Shown here piece after piece: positions 9,176 through 18,109 of a stretch of 64,000 bases of DNA. The notes beneath the pieces were generated by a model, which made no database searches, had not been told where the DNA came from, and saw nothing but the letters and a program-made list of their open reading frames with translations. Every line of letters begins with the position of its first letter. Position 1 is the first letter of the stretch. A program made the position numbers and the translations under genes. Source of the stretch: Diaphorobacter sp. HDW4A (GTDB taxonomy: Bacteria; Pseudomonadota; Gammaproteobacteria; Burkholderiales; Burkholderiaceae_C); contig NZ_CP049910.1 of assembly GCF_011305995.1 (NCBI RefSeq), positions 1,922,001 through 1,986,000 of the forward strand, read 5' to 3'.

Positions 9176-10174
9176 TCAACGCCCCACAGCCGCTCGAACC
9201 TTTTGCAGCACAGGAGCAGCCGCAGGACGCTTCTCCCCCCATTCCTTCCAATATGGTGCGATGCGGCGTTCCGCCTCAGCCAGTTCCGCGCTGGTGGGTT
9301 CGGTGATCACCACGCCTTCGGCCGCAAGCTTCTTGGTGACTTCCTGGTCTTCGGCGGCCATGGCGGCTGTCATCTTGGCGGTGTGCTCATCCACCAGCGC
9401 TTGCACCTTGGTGCGAACTTCAGGAGAGAGCTTCATCCATGCATCCTTGTTGGCGAGGATGAGCGAGTCGATGTAGCTCACGTTCAGGCGATAGCTGTAG
9501 CGCAGCAGGTCTCGCCAGACATAGCCATAGCCGGAGCTTGCGGTGAGCGCACCGTCAATCACTCCGCGATCCAGACCCGCAGCCACTTCCGAAGTACCCA
9601 GCGTGACGGGGATGCCGCCCAGCACCTTGATGAACTCGGATTGCTCCGGAGAGATCACGCGGATTTTCTGCCCCTGAATGTCGGCCAGCGAGGTGAGCTT
9701 TTTCTTCGACCAGAAGACGTTCTCTGCATAGATATAGCGACCAAGAAGTACGACTCCGCGTTTGTCGAAATCACTACGCAGCGTTTCAGCTTCGATGTCC
9801 CACGCCTTCTCGAACTGAGGCCTTGTGGGCAGGAACATCGGCAGCCGGACAATGCCGCCCACCGGCACGCTGCCCACGAAGAAGGTATCGTCCGCCATCT
9901 GCACGATGTTGTCGCCAACTGCCTGGGTGATGTTGGTGGCCGCAATGGGCAGCGTTCCACCTAGGTTCAAGCGGATGTTGAGCTGTCCGTTGGTCTCTTT
10001 CTGGATGGCTTCCGTCATGGCGTTCAGGCCCTTGACGGAGGTGACGGTCGCCACCGCGTTGTAGGTGTACGCGCGCCAGTTGGTGTTGGCCGAAGCAGTC
10101 CCGGAGGTGAAGGCGGCAGCCATCAGCGCGCAGGCAGCGCACAGGCGCAGGAAGCGGGGTGGATTGGTCGTCAA
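9176..10174 (-). CDS. TRAP transporter periplasmic substrate-binding protein (DctP type)
   Basis: The 332-aa product has a Sec signal peptide (cleavage near TASANTNW) and DctP features: FVGSVPVGGIVRLPMFLP, VFWSKKKLTSLADIQGQKIRV with the conserved Arg of the ligand pocket, GGIPVTLGTSEVAAGLDRGVIDG, and a C-terminal helical region. The first in-frame start is a TTG at 10174, seven bases after GAGGAGA; no ATG lies at a sensible distance before the signal peptide, so a TTG start is favoured. This is the first of two DctP proteins in the block. The two are dissimilar in sequence, so they probably bind different ligands. It is followed directly by dctQ and dctM. Confidence 0.94.
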   Translation of the reverse strand: MTTNPPRFLRLCAACALMAAAFTSGTASANTNWRAYTYNAVATVTSVKGLNAMTEAIQKETNGQLNIRLNLGGTLPIAATNITQAVGDNIVQMADDTFFVGSVPVGGIVRLPMFLPTRPQFEKAWDIEAETLRSDFDKRGVVLLGRYIYAENVFWSKKKLTSLADIQGQKIRVISPEQSEFIKVLGGIPVTLGTSEVAAGLDRGVIDGALTASSGYGYVWRDLLRYSYRLNVSYIDSLILANKDAWMKLSPEVRTKVQALVDEHTAKMTAAMAAEDQEVTKKLAAEGVVITEPTSAELAEAERRIAPYWKEWGEKRPAAAPVLQKVRAAVGR

Positions 10175-10316
10175 GATAGGTCTCCTCGTTGTATGAATGA
10201 ACGCCCATTGCTATGCACGCAGGGTGATCAACGATAGTGGGCAGAAAGGCAAAGAAACAGGGCGCGGATCACCGCTTTTTCGCACGATGAACTTTCGGTT
10301 TCAGGTGTTCGTAACG

Positions 10317-11219
10317 TCAGTGGTTGGACGCCATTTGAGAGAGGACCAAGGCTATCTGCTGTGGCAGGGGAAGTCGCAGCGCGTGGTGCGGCAACTGGTT
10401 GATGTGCGCGCTCAGTTGCCGCTCGACGATGCGTCGCAACCGGTACCGTGCGCGCTCTGCTTGCACGCCACTTTCCTGTTCGGCACTGCGCAGCCATTGT
10501 TGATGGCGATCTATTTCTGCGGAAAGTTTTTGAATGGAGTCGGCTTGCTTTGCCGATGTAAGCAGCACCGTAGGCCGCCATTGCTCAGCGGAGTGCTTGC
10601 GTGATACGGCGGCGATGCGCTGCAAGTCTGCCACCATGCGCTGCGCACCGGGAAGATCCGCCTTGTTGACCACGAAGATGTCCGCCATTTCCATGATCCC
10701 TGACTTCATGGCCTGAACGGCGTCGCCACTGTCAGGCAGCAGTACGAGCGCCAGCGTATCCACCAGGCAGCGCGCCGCGTATTCGGCCTGGCCTACGCCC
10801 ACGGTTTCGAGAAGCACTTCGTCAAAGCCGTGGGCATCGAACACATCCAGCATTTCGGGCAGGTTGTCAGACAGGCCATCGGTGGTCGAACGCGAGCCCA
10901 CGGAGCGGATATACAGTTCCTCGCTGGCCGCCAGATCGTCCATGCGGATGCGATCACCGAGAATGGCGCCGCCTGATCTGGGGCTGCTGGGGTCCACTGC
11001 CAGCACGCCCACACGTGCTTCCTGCAGTCGGTGCATGGCGAGCAGACCGGTCAAGGTGCTTTTGCCAGCACCGGGAGCGCCGGTGATTCCGATTCTTCGC
11101 GCTCTGTGCTGCGTCGTTGCGATGCTGCCGCGCTCCAGCAGTTGCTCGCTGCTGCAGTTCGACAGCATGCTCAATTGCCGGCCAAGCGCGTAGCGATCAA
11201 GGGCAGGGCGCACGATCAT
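10317..11219 (-). CDS. meaB: MeaB/ArgK-type P-loop GTPase chaperone of B12-dependent mutase
   Basis: This is a G3E-family GTPase of 300 aa. The Walker A GAPGAGKSTL is near residue 50, followed by VDPSSPRSGGAILGDRIRM (switch region with the conserved Asp/Arg), RSVGSRSTTDGLS, ETVGVGQ and the base-specificity motif NKADLPGA. MeaB proteins load adenosylcobalamin onto methylmalonyl-CoA-type mutases and protect them from inactivation, using GTP. The best start is the ATG at 11219, sharing one base with the TGA of the CaiB gene (TGATG); a TTG one codon earlier is also possible. It is the last gene of a five-gene cassette that also encodes both mutase subunits, which strongly supports the assignment. 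The C-terminus (about 40 residues after the GTPase core) is helical, as in MeaB dimers. Confidence 0.95.
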   Translation of the reverse strand: MIVRPALDRYALGRQLSMLSNCSSEQLLERGSIATTQHRARRIGITGAPGAGKSTLTGLLAMHRLQEARVGVLAVDPSSPRSGGAILGDRIRMDDLAASEELYIRSVGSRSTTDGLSDNLPEMLDVFDAHGFDEVLLETVGVGQAEYAARCLVDTLALVLLPDSGDAVQAMKSGIMEMADIFVVNKADLPGAQRMVADLQRIAAVSRKHSAEQWRPTVLLTSAKQADSIQKLSAEIDRHQQWLRSAEQESGVQAERARYRLRRIVERQLSAHINQLPHHALRLPLPQQIALVLSQMASNH

Positions 11220-12364
11220 CAACGCGCCTCCAGTACCTTGTTGTAGTGTTCATTGAGCAGAGGTGGCAGTGCGTAGTTCACAGCATGGCCTTCAAACTTC
11301 AGCGGGCTGGCGACTGCACGCAGCGGAACGCTTCCGTCGCCGAGCTGCACAACCATGTTTCTTGCACGCGTCAAATCGCTCTGCAGCGCCGATGTGAGTG
11401 TGCCGATTTCAGACACCACGATGCCCAGCGGCGCAAGCCTCTGCACCCATTGCGATGCGGATTGAGTCAGCAGAGTGTCGGTGATGGCGTTCAATACATC
11501 GTCGCGATGTTCACGACGTGCAGTCATCGTGGCGAAGTGGGGGTGCGTGCACCATTGCGGCTTGCCGATCTCAACGCAGAACTTCTGCCAGAACTTGTCG
11601 TGAGTGATGAACAAGGTGAGCCACCCATTGTTCGTCGCAAAGATCTGCGCGGGCACCATGTAGGGATGCGAGGAATTGGCCAGGCGCTCGATGACTTCCC
11701 CGGCGTTGAGCGCCGCGCCCGCCAGATAGTTGAGCTGGGAAAGCATCACGTCATACATGGCTACATCCACCTGACCGCCTTGGCCTTCGATGATCCGCGC
11801 GAGCAAGCCCAGCGCCGCGAAGATGCCGGCGGAGTTGTCTACGGCGGAGTAGCCGGCCTTGGTGGGAGGCGCATCCGGGTCGCCTGTGAGCGCCATGACG
11901 CCGGTGATGGCCTGAATCACATAGTCGTACGCCGGGCTTTCGGCGAACTCGCCATCGAGGCCATAACCCGTGAGCGCCACACAGACCAGTGTCGGGTTGC
12001 AGTGTTGCAATGCTTGGTAGGTGAGCCCGAGCTTCTTGATTGCCGAAGGTCGCAGATTGGTCACCAGCGCGTGGGATGTGGATGCGATCTGCTCCAGCGC
12101 ACTGCGCCCTTCAGGCGACGCAAGATCCAGCACCACGCTTTGCTTGTTGCGGTTGAGGCTTGCAAAGTAGGCGTTGTGCTCTCCGATGAAATGCGGACTC
12201 ACGCGGCGGCCGATATCACCTTCCGGTGGCTCGATCTTGATGACCTCAGCGCCCATGTCGGCCAGCAGCAATCCACAATAGGGGCCCGCGAGCATATGCC
12301 CCACCTCGATGATGCGCAGCCCCGCAAGCGGTCCGCGCCCCTGGTGTGCGCCGCGCGTGCTCAT
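11219..12364 (-). CDS. CaiB/BaiF-family (class III) CoA-transferase
   Basis: This 381-aa enzyme transfers CoA between carboxylic acids. The N-terminus LAGLRIIEVGHMLAGPYCG, VIKIEPPEGDIGR, YFASLNRNKQSVVLDL, FAESPAYDYVIQAITGVMA and GYSAVDNSAGIFAALGLL (with the catalytic Asp) are the family hallmarks. The start ATG overlaps the stop of the upstream mutase small subunit as ATGA and the stop overlaps meaB, so all three are translationally coupled. The position between the mutase subunits and MeaB suggests that it activates the mutase substrate, or recycles CoA from the mutase product to the imported acid. The acid is not known. Confidence 0.94.
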   Translation of the reverse strand: MSTRGAHQGRGPLAGLRIIEVGHMLAGPYCGLLLADMGAEVIKIEPPEGDIGRRVSPHFIGEHNAYFASLNRNKQSVVLDLASPEGRSALEQIASTSHALVTNLRPSAIKKLGLTYQALQHCNPTLVCVALTGYGLDGEFAESPAYDYVIQAITGVMALTGDPDAPPTKAGYSAVDNSAGIFAALGLLARIIEGQGGQVDVAMYDVMLSQLNYLAGAALNAGEVIERLANSSHPYMVPAQIFATNNGWLTLFITHDKFWQKFCVEIGKPQWCTHPHFATMTARREHRDDVLNAITDTLLTQSASQWVQRLAPLGIVVSEIGTLTSALQSDLTRARNMVVQLGDGSVPLRAVASPLKFEGHAVNYALPPLLNEHYNKVLEAR

Positions 12365-12777
12365 TCCAGATCTTTCGACAGGCGATTCACGACGCTTTGA
12401 AGTGGCATGTCGGCGGTGAAAATCGCGGTCACTCCCAGACTGTGCAGATGCGAGTGATCTTCCGGCGGAATCGTGCCGCCCACGAATACCTTGATGTCTT
12501 CCGAGTGGCGCTCGCGCAGTTCATTGAGCACATCGCTCACCAGTTCCTTGTGGCTGCCGGAGAGAATGCTCAGGCCCACCGCATCCACGCCCTCGTCCAC
12601 AGCCACCTGCGCGATCTGTTTTGCACTGCGGCGCAAGCCCGTGTAGATGACTTCAGCGCCTGCGTCGCGCAGTGTCAGCGCGATGATCTTTGCGCCGATG
12701 TCGTGCCCGTCCAGGCCCGGCTTTCCAATCAGTATGCGGCGGCCCGTCAGTGGATACTTTTTGGTCGAGTGGTTCAT
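12361..12777 (-). CDS. Cobalamin-binding (small/beta) subunit of acyl-CoA mutase
   Basis: The protein is about 138 aa from the ATG at 12777, which overlaps the large-subunit stop (ATGA). It contains the B12-binding signature DxHxxG in GKPGLDGHDIGAKIIAL, the conserved SILSGSH and the nucleotide-loop VFVGGTIPPEDH. It is a stand-alone B12 domain, as in the two-subunit isobutyryl-CoA and 2-hydroxyisobutyryl-CoA mutases and in archaeal-type methylmalonyl-CoA mutases, rather than the fused bacterial MCM. The His in DGHDIG would be the lower axial cobalt ligand (base-off/His-on). A longer frame upstream, to 12861, is only overlap with the large subunit. Confidence 0.95.
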   Translation of the reverse strand: MNHSTKKYPLTGRRILIGKPGLDGHDIGAKIIALTLRDAGAEVIYTGLRRSAKQIAQVAVDEGVDAVGLSILSGSHKELVSDVLNELRERHSEDIKVFVGGTIPPEDHSHLHSLGVTAIFTADMPLQSVVNRLSKDLE

Positions 12778-14399
12778 AGGTTCACCGGTTCCTTGAATTC
12801 GCCCCATTGCTGCTTGAGTGTGTTCACCATTTCTTCGACGGTTGCATAGGCGTGGCAACAATCGACGAGATAGGGCATGACATTTTCACCATCATTGGCT
12901 GCGGCCTGCGAGAGACTGGCGAGAGTGCGTTGCACCTCGGCAGCGTTGCGTGTGTCGAGCGTGCGCTGATACTTTTCCAGTGCCCGTTGGGCAATGGTCG
13001 GATCCAGCGTGAACAGCTCACCGATCTTGATTTCCTCGTCTGCTTTGCTAAAATGGTTTTGCCCCACGATGACGTTGAGACCTGCGTCGGTGTCGAGCTT
13101 TCTCTCCAGTCCGCGCTCCGCAAGTCGCATCTGGATCCAACCGTCCTCGATGGCTTTCTCCATGCCGCCATATGAGTCGATCTCACGCATCACCTTGAGA
13201 ATCATCTCCTCCATGCGATCTGTGTGTTCTTCCAGAAAATAGCTTCCGCCCAGCGGGTCCACGGTGCGAGCGATACCTGACTCGTAAGCGATCATTTGTT
13301 GGGTTCGCACGGCCAGCTCGGCGGAAAACTCTGTTGGAATCTGGAACGCCTCATCCAGCGCGCAGGTGAAGATGGACTGCGCACCACCGAACACAGCAGC
13401 CATGGTTTCCACAGCGACGCGCACGACGTTGTTATAGGGCTGTGGCGCCACCAGAGAAGAGCCGCCGCAGACCACGCCAAAGCGAAGATGCTGTGCCTTC
13501 GCGTCCTGAACGCCGTAGCGCTCCTTCATGAAGCGCGCCCAGAGCCGGCGACCGGCGCGGAACTTGGCGATCTCCTCGAAGAAATCCATGTGCACGTAAA
13601 AGAAGAAGGACAGACGCTTGGCGAACTTCTCCACGTCACCGCCTCGCGAGCGAAGCTCATCCACGTAGGCCAGTCCGTTGGCCAGGGTGTAAGCCATTTC
13701 CTCCGCTGCTGTGGCACCTGCATCGCGTACGTGTGCACCTGCAATGCTGATGGGGTTGAAGCGCGGCGTGACCTCGTTGGAATACAAGATGGAATCGGCG
13801 ATCAGCCGCATGGAAGGTCGCACCGGGAAGATCCATGTGCCGCGCGCCACATATTCCTTGAGGATGTCGTTCTGGATCGTGCCGGTCAGTTTGGCGCGCG
13901 GCACGCCCTGTTTGTCGGCCACAGCCAGGTACATGGCGTAGATGATGGCGGCTGTGCCGTTGATGGTGAACGATGTGGAGATGCTGGCGAGATCTAGATC
14001 CTTGAACAGGATCTCTGCTTCACTCAGATTGGACAGCGATACACCGACCTTGCCGATCTCGGGGCGCGCCATCGGATGCGTCGGGTCATAGCCGCATTGG
14101 GTTGGCAGATCCAGCGCTACGGACAGGCCAGTCTGCCCCTGATCGAGCAGGAACTTGTAGCGTTCGTTGGATTCCTCAGCGGTGCCAAAGCCCGAGTACT
14201 GCCGGATCGTCCATAACCGGCCCTGATAGCCATCGGGAAAGATACCTCGTGTGAACGGGTACTGTCCCGGCGAGCCGATGCGATCAGCGTGGACGGCACT
14301 TGAATCCACGGATGGCGGAATCTCTATGCCGCTGCGATTGCGGCTTGAGAGCACGGGCTCCATCAAGGGAAGGTTTGAATCGGGTGCGCGCATGTTCAT
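12774..14399 (-). CDS. Large (alpha) subunit of B12-dependent methylmalonyl-CoA mutase-family acyl-CoA mutase
   Basis: The 541-aa TIM-barrel subunit catalyses a radical 1,2-rearrangement of an acyl-CoA with the adjacent B12 subunit. Visible blocks are [92 protein letters not shown] and [10 protein letters not shown]. By motif comparison with the shermanii enzyme, the Tyr in TIRQY (Tyr89) and the Arg in YVARGTW (Arg207), used by methylmalonyl-CoA mutase to hold the substrate carboxylate, are kept. The Tyr of the usual SGYH motif (Tyr243-His244) is Ala here (AGAH). That mixture means methylmalonyl-CoA is plausible but a different branched or dicarboxylic acyl-CoA is equally open. Its cassette partners are the B12 subunit, CaiB, MeaB and an enoyl-CoA hydratase. 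Confidence 0.93.
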   Translation of the reverse strand: MNMRAPDSNLPLMEPVLSSRNRSGIEIPPSVDSSAVHADRIGSPGQYPFTRGIFPDGYQGRLWTIRQYSGFGTAEESNERYKFLLDQGQTGLSVALDLPTQCGYDPTHPMARPEIGKVGVSLSNLSEAEILFKDLDLASISTSFTINGTAAIIYAMYLAVADKQGVPRAKLTGTIQNDILKEYVARGTWIFPVRPSMRLIADSILYSNEVTPRFNPISIAGAHVRDAGATAAEEMAYTLANGLAYVDELRSRGGDVEKFAKRLSFFFYVHMDFFEEIAKFRAGRRLWARFMKERYGVQDAKAQHLRFGVVCGGSSLVAPQPYNNVVRVAVETMAAVFGGAQSIFTCALDEAFQIPTEFSAELAVRTQQMIAYESGIARTVDPLGGSYFLEEHTDRMEEMILKVMREIDSYGGMEKAIEDGWIQMRLAERGLERKLDTDAGLNVIVGQNHFSKADEEIKIGELFTLDPTIAQRALEKYQRTLDTRNAAEVQRTLASLSQAAANDGENVMPYLVDCCHAYATVEEMVNTLKQQWGEFKEPVNL

Positions 14400-15190
14400 G
14401 TGGAGCCTTTGGTGAGAATGTTTTCGGACGCAGCCCAGTGATCGTCATGCAGCCAGGTATGCATAAGGTGGCGCTGTTCAACGCGCCGGTGCGCAGCCCA
14501 TGTGTTTTCGCGCCGGGCGGCGATGGCTTGTGCTTTGATGCCCCGGAGCACCTGCGGTGAAACGCGATCCATCGGTTTCAAAAACGCGTTCATGTCTTCG
14601 CCCGACGCTCCATCGGTGATGACGGCGTCACAGAGGCCCCATTGCAGAGCCTGCGCAGCGTCGATCAGCTCGCCCCGGCACATCATCCGCATGGCGCGGG
14701 AAGTGCCCAGCAGTTGGAACAGATCCGGGCCACCACCCCAGGCCGATGTAATTGCAAGGCGCGCCTGTATGTAGCCGATGCGCGCGTTCGCAGCTTGCAG
14801 CCGCATGTCACATGCCAAGGCCAGCTCTGCGCCGCCGCCGATGGCATCACCGTTGAGATACGCCAGGACGGGAACGGGACACAGGCGAATGGCGTCGAGC
14901 GCACCGCAGGCCTCGTCCATCATCGTGCGAACGCTGGCCTCGTCTCGCACGCTGGCGAGATCTTTCAGGTCACCACCGGCTGCAAAGTAGCGATCCCCCG
15001 TGCCGCACAGCACGATGTAGCGGGTCGTAGTATCCGCCGCCGCTTCTCGTACGGCATCCGCCAGCATTTGCAGGACTGGCCGCGCCAGCGCGTTGTGTTT
15101 ATGCGCACGGTTGATGGTGATCCAGGTGGAGCCGGATGTACGCTTCTCTCGAAGCACGGGTAGAGCAGGGAGTTCTGTGAGTGTGTCCAT
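14396..15190 (-). CDS. Enoyl-CoA hydratase/isomerase family protein
   Basis: This 264-aa crotonase-fold protein heads the mutase cassette. The oxyanion-hole segments are AAGGDLKDLASV and GDAIGGGAELALACDMRL, and the usual ARIGYIQARLAITSAWGG follows. The position of the first catalytic Glu of hydratases is occupied by a residue in GGGAELALA, while the second (normally E in PE) is Gln/Ala in IQARLA, so activity as an isomerase, hydrolase or decarboxylase is possible instead of hydration. The stop overlaps the mutase large-subunit start (ATGA). The ATG at 15190 has AGGAAA upstream. It presumably acts on the CoA ester before or after the mutase step. Confidence 0.9.
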   Translation of the reverse strand: MDTLTELPALPVLREKRTSGSTWITINRAHKHNALARPVLQMLADAVREAAADTTTRYIVLCGTGDRYFAAGGDLKDLASVRDEASVRTMMDEACGALDAIRLCPVPVLAYLNGDAIGGGAELALACDMRLQAANARIGYIQARLAITSAWGGGPDLFQLLGTSRAMRMMCRGELIDAAQALQWGLCDAVITDGASGEDMNAFLKPMDRVSPQVLRGIKAQAIAARRENTWAAHRRVEQRHLMHTWLHDDHWAASENILTKGST

Positions 15191-15217
15191 TGGATGTGTG
15201 TTTCCTGATTGCGTCTT

Positions 15218-16489
15218 TTACCGCACCAGGGCCAGTGAAAAGATGGGCATGTAAGTCACCAGCAGAAGCACCACCAGCATCATCAGTACGAAGGGCATGA
15301 TGGCGCGGGCCACGGGCCAAAGCTTCATGTCGCTGATGGCCATGCCGACAAACAGGCAGTAGCCGATGGGAGGGGCCGCCATGCCGATGGCCACGTTGGT
15401 GACGATCATTGAGCCGAAGTGAATGGGGTTCACGCCGAACTGGTTGGCGATGCTGATGAGCATGGGACCGAGAATGACCATGATGGCGATCTCGTCCATC
15501 ACGGCGGCCAGCAGGAAGAAGCCGATGTTCAGCGCCAGCAGCATCATCCATTTCTCATGAATGTTCTGGCCCAGCCATGCGGCGAGCTGGGTCGCAAGCT
15601 GTTCCTGTGCGATCAGAAAGCTGAAGCCGTTGGAGACGGCGACGATGGCCATCACAATGGCGCTAATTGCCATGGCGTTGAATACCACGTTGGGCAGCTG
15701 CCTCCAATGCAGGCGTCGCTCGATCACTACACCCACGAACAGTGCATAGAGACATGCAACGACGGCGGATTCTGTGGGCGTGAAAGCGCCTGCGTAAATG
15801 CCGCCCAACACGACCACCGGGGCGAGCAGCGCCCAGATGCCTTCGCGCAAAGCCGCTTTGATTTCCCCGAGGCTGGCGCGAGGCTCGCGTGGACGCTGGT
15901 TTCTGATGCTTTTACCCACGGCGATCACGGCCATGCCCGTTGCCATCATCAAACCAGGCAACACGCCAGACAGAAACAGCTTGGAGATCGACTGCTCCGC
16001 AATCACACCCCAGATCACGAACGCGATGGAAGGTGGAATGAGTGGCGCGAGAATTCCCGCGCTCACCACAAGCGCTGTGGCATAGGCTTTGTCGTAGCCA
16101 CGCTCCACCATCGCTGGAATCATCACTGCACCAATGGCGGCGGTGGTTGCGGGAGCCGAGCCGCTAACCGCCGCGAAGATCAACGCCGCGCCAATCACAG
16201 CCAGCTCCATGCCGCCTGGCAGATGGCGCACAAAGACATCCGCCACGCGCACCATGCGTTGCGACAGGCCTCCTGCGCTCATGAGTTCGCCTGCCAGCAT
16301 GAAGAATGGAATCGCCAGCAGCGAGAAACTCTGGGTGCCCGCGACGATGGTCTGAGGCAGCAGCATGGGTTCGATGCCAGCGTTGAGGATGACGATGCAA
16401 ACGCATATCGCAATGGCAAATGCGAACGGCATGCCCAATGACACCAATCCGGCAAACCCGGCGGTCAGAATCCAGGCGGTTATTGACAT
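15218..16489 (-). CDS. TRAP transporter large permease subunit (DctM type), second set
   Basis: The protein is about 423 aa from the ATG at 16489 (MSITAWILTAGFAG), 7 bp after the dctQ stop. Around 12 hydrophobic helices are seen, with the motifs FFMLAGELMSAGGLSQRMV, AVSGSAPATTAAIGAVMIPAM, GILAPLIPPSIAFVIWGVI and GMAAPPIGYCLFVGMAI. These match DctM and differ clearly from the first copy at 7304. It lies between its own dctQ and the enoyl-CoA hydratase of the mutase cassette, so the mutase genes and this transporter are probably one transcript. Confidence 0.95.
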   Translation of the reverse strand: MSITAWILTAGFAGLVSLGMPFAFAIAICVCIVILNAGIEPMLLPQTIVAGTQSFSLLAIPFFMLAGELMSAGGLSQRMVRVADVFVRHLPGGMELAVIGAALIFAAVSGSAPATTAAIGAVMIPAMVERGYDKAYATALVVSAGILAPLIPPSIAFVIWGVIAEQSISKLFLSGVLPGLMMATGMAVIAVGKSIRNQRPREPRASLGEIKAALREGIWALLAPVVVLGGIYAGAFTPTESAVVACLYALFVGVVIERRLHWRQLPNVVFNAMAISAIVMAIVAVSNGFSFLIAQEQLATQLAAWLGQNIHEKWMMLLALNIGFFLLAAVMDEIAIMVILGPMLISIANQFGVNPIHFGSMIVTNVAIGMAAPPIGYCLFVGMAISDMKLWPVARAIMPFVLMMLVVLLLVTYMPIFSLALVR

Positions 16490-16496
16490 GGCGTTC

Positions 16497-17027
16497 TCAC
16501 TGTGTAGCTGCGGGCGCTGCGCCACACAAGGCGCGTTCGAAGCCGAACGCTGCGATCAGAAAGCCGCACACCGGAGCACAGGCATACAGGTAAGCAAGCG
16601 GATACGCCATGGCCGCTGAGACATTGCTGCCTTCATCGCGCACATAGTCGATTCCGTACCACATCAGGTACAGACCGAAGATGGCGATGCTCAATGAGAT
16701 CAACCGCTCGACCAGCTTACGAATGGATGAGGGCAAGCGATCCAACAGAAGATCCATGCGCACATGAATGCCGTCCCGCACGCCCAGCCCGATGCTCAGC
16801 AGCATGGCCCAGCTGAAGCAGGTCAGCGCGAGCTCCTCCGTCCAGGGCGGAGCCTGGTTGAAGGCATAGCGCATCAGCACCTGATACGACAACGAGGCAA
16901 GCATTGCGACGGCTAGCAAACACACCACCCATCGCACCGAGCGGGCGAGGGCGTCGCAGCTTCTGGAGAATACGGTGAGCCAATTCATGCCCGATGAGGG
17001 CGAAAAAGATCCTGCGATGTTTCGCAT
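16497..17027 (-). CDS. TRAP transporter small permease subunit (DctQ type), second set
   Basis: The product is 176 aa with four predicted membrane segments. VCLLAVAMLASLSYQVLMRYAF, APPWTEELALTCFSWAMLLSI and GLGVRDGIHVRMDLLLDRL are the usual DctQ blocks (the EEL..T and HVRMD motifs). The start could be the ATG at 17027 or the one at 16988; neither has a strong ribosome site, and the longer form is given. It sits between dctP (61 bp gap) and dctM (7 bp gap) of the second TRAP system. Confidence 0.92.
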   Translation of the reverse strand: MRNIAGSFSPSSGMNWLTVFSRSCDALARSVRWVVCLLAVAMLASLSYQVLMRYAFNQAPPWTEELALTCFSWAMLLSIGLGVRDGIHVRMDLLLDRLPSSIRKLVERLISLSIAIFGLYLMWYGIDYVRDEGSNVSAAMAYPLAYLYACAPVCGFLIAAFGFERALCGAAPAATQ

Positions 17028-17088
17028 GCTGTGCTTTCGGTTGTGAACGATTGGCGCCGAAGCCCGGCGCTTGCGTTGGCGCGGCCTG

Positions 17089-18087
17089 CTACTTGACCTG
17101 ATCCAGAGCCAGTGCCATCAGATCGGCTCCGATGCTGGCGCGGTACTTTTCATACATCGGTGCAACGGCTTTGCGAAAGGCCGCCGGGTCCTGCACCGTG
17201 TTGAACTGCATGCCCTTGGACTTGAGAATCTCGACCATCTTCTGGGTTTGCTCCACATTAGTTCTGCGCTGTTCTTCCACGGCCACCTTGGCGGCACTGG
17301 CAACCGCGCTGCGCTGCTCTGCCGAGAGTCTGGACATGAATCGCTTGCTGGCCAGCAGCTCCAATGCCGTGTAGGTGTGATTAGTCTGAGAGAGATATTT
17401 GGTGACTTCGTAGACCTTCAAAGAGTCGATGAAGCCGAGCGGCATCTCCATCCCGTCGATCATCCCTTGCTGCACGGCGGTGAAAGTCTCGCCCCAAGCC
17501 ATGGGCACGGCCGAGCCACCGAGTGCGGTGAACATGTCGATGAACACCGGGTTCTGCATCACCCGATACTTAACGCCGACCACATCAGCTGGCGTGTTCA
17601 CCGGCTTCTTGTTGTTCACCATGTTGCGAAAGCCGGCTTCGAAATAGCCGAGCACCACGACGCCCTTGGTATCGAGGCGCTTGGCCATCTCTGCGCCTAC
17701 CTTGCCGTCCAGCACTTTTCTGGCCTGTGCTTCGTTGGCGAAGAGAAATGGCAGATCGTTGAGCTGGAACGATGGATCGAACTGCGCCACTACGGCATTG
17801 GTGACGATGGCGGCATCCACAGTGCCAAAGCGCAGGCCCTCCACCATGGGCTTTTCATCGCCCAGTTGGCGGTTGGGAAAGAGCTGTACCTCCATCGAGC
17901 CGTTCGTGGCGCTCTCCAACGCTTTCTTGAAGGCGTGAGCACCAATGGCGGACGGGTCCTGTGCACTGTCCGCCGTAGCCCAGCCAAGCTTGATCACGGT
18001 TTTCGTCTGGCTGAATGTAGCGGTGGCAAAGGTCAGTGCAGCCACGGACAGAAACAGTGCGGAAATGAAAGTCTTGCGCATCATCAT
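17089..18087 (-). CDS. TRAP transporter periplasmic substrate-binding protein (DctP type), second set
   Basis: The 332-aa protein has an N-terminal signal peptide (three Met codons, cleavage near TATFSQTKTV). The DctP core is visible: FLFANEAQARKVLDGKVG, VVVLGYFEAGFRNMVNNKKP, DVVGVKYRVMQNPVFIDMF with the ligand-binding Arg, and GWGETF-like AWGETFTAVQQGMIDGMEMP. Such DctP members of the C4-dicarboxylate group bind carboxylates in the periplasm. It precedes dctQ and dctM of the second system and follows the amidohydrolase by 22 bp. Confidence 0.95.
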   Translation of the reverse strand: MMMRKTFISALFLSVAALTFATATFSQTKTVIKLGWATADSAQDPSAIGAHAFKKALESATNGSMEVQLFPNRQLGDEKPMVEGLRFGTVDAAIVTNAVVAQFDPSFQLNDLPFLFANEAQARKVLDGKVGAEMAKRLDTKGVVVLGYFEAGFRNMVNNKKPVNTPADVVGVKYRVMQNPVFIDMFTALGGSAVPMAWGETFTAVQQGMIDGMEMPLGFIDSLKVYEVTKYLSQTNHTYTALELLASKRFMSRLSAEQRSAVASAAKVAVEEQRRTNVEQTQKMVEILKSKGMQFNTVQDPAAFRKAVAPMYEKYRASIGADLMALALDQVK

Positions 18088-18109
18088 GGGAATGTCTCTT
18101 TCTGCTTAG

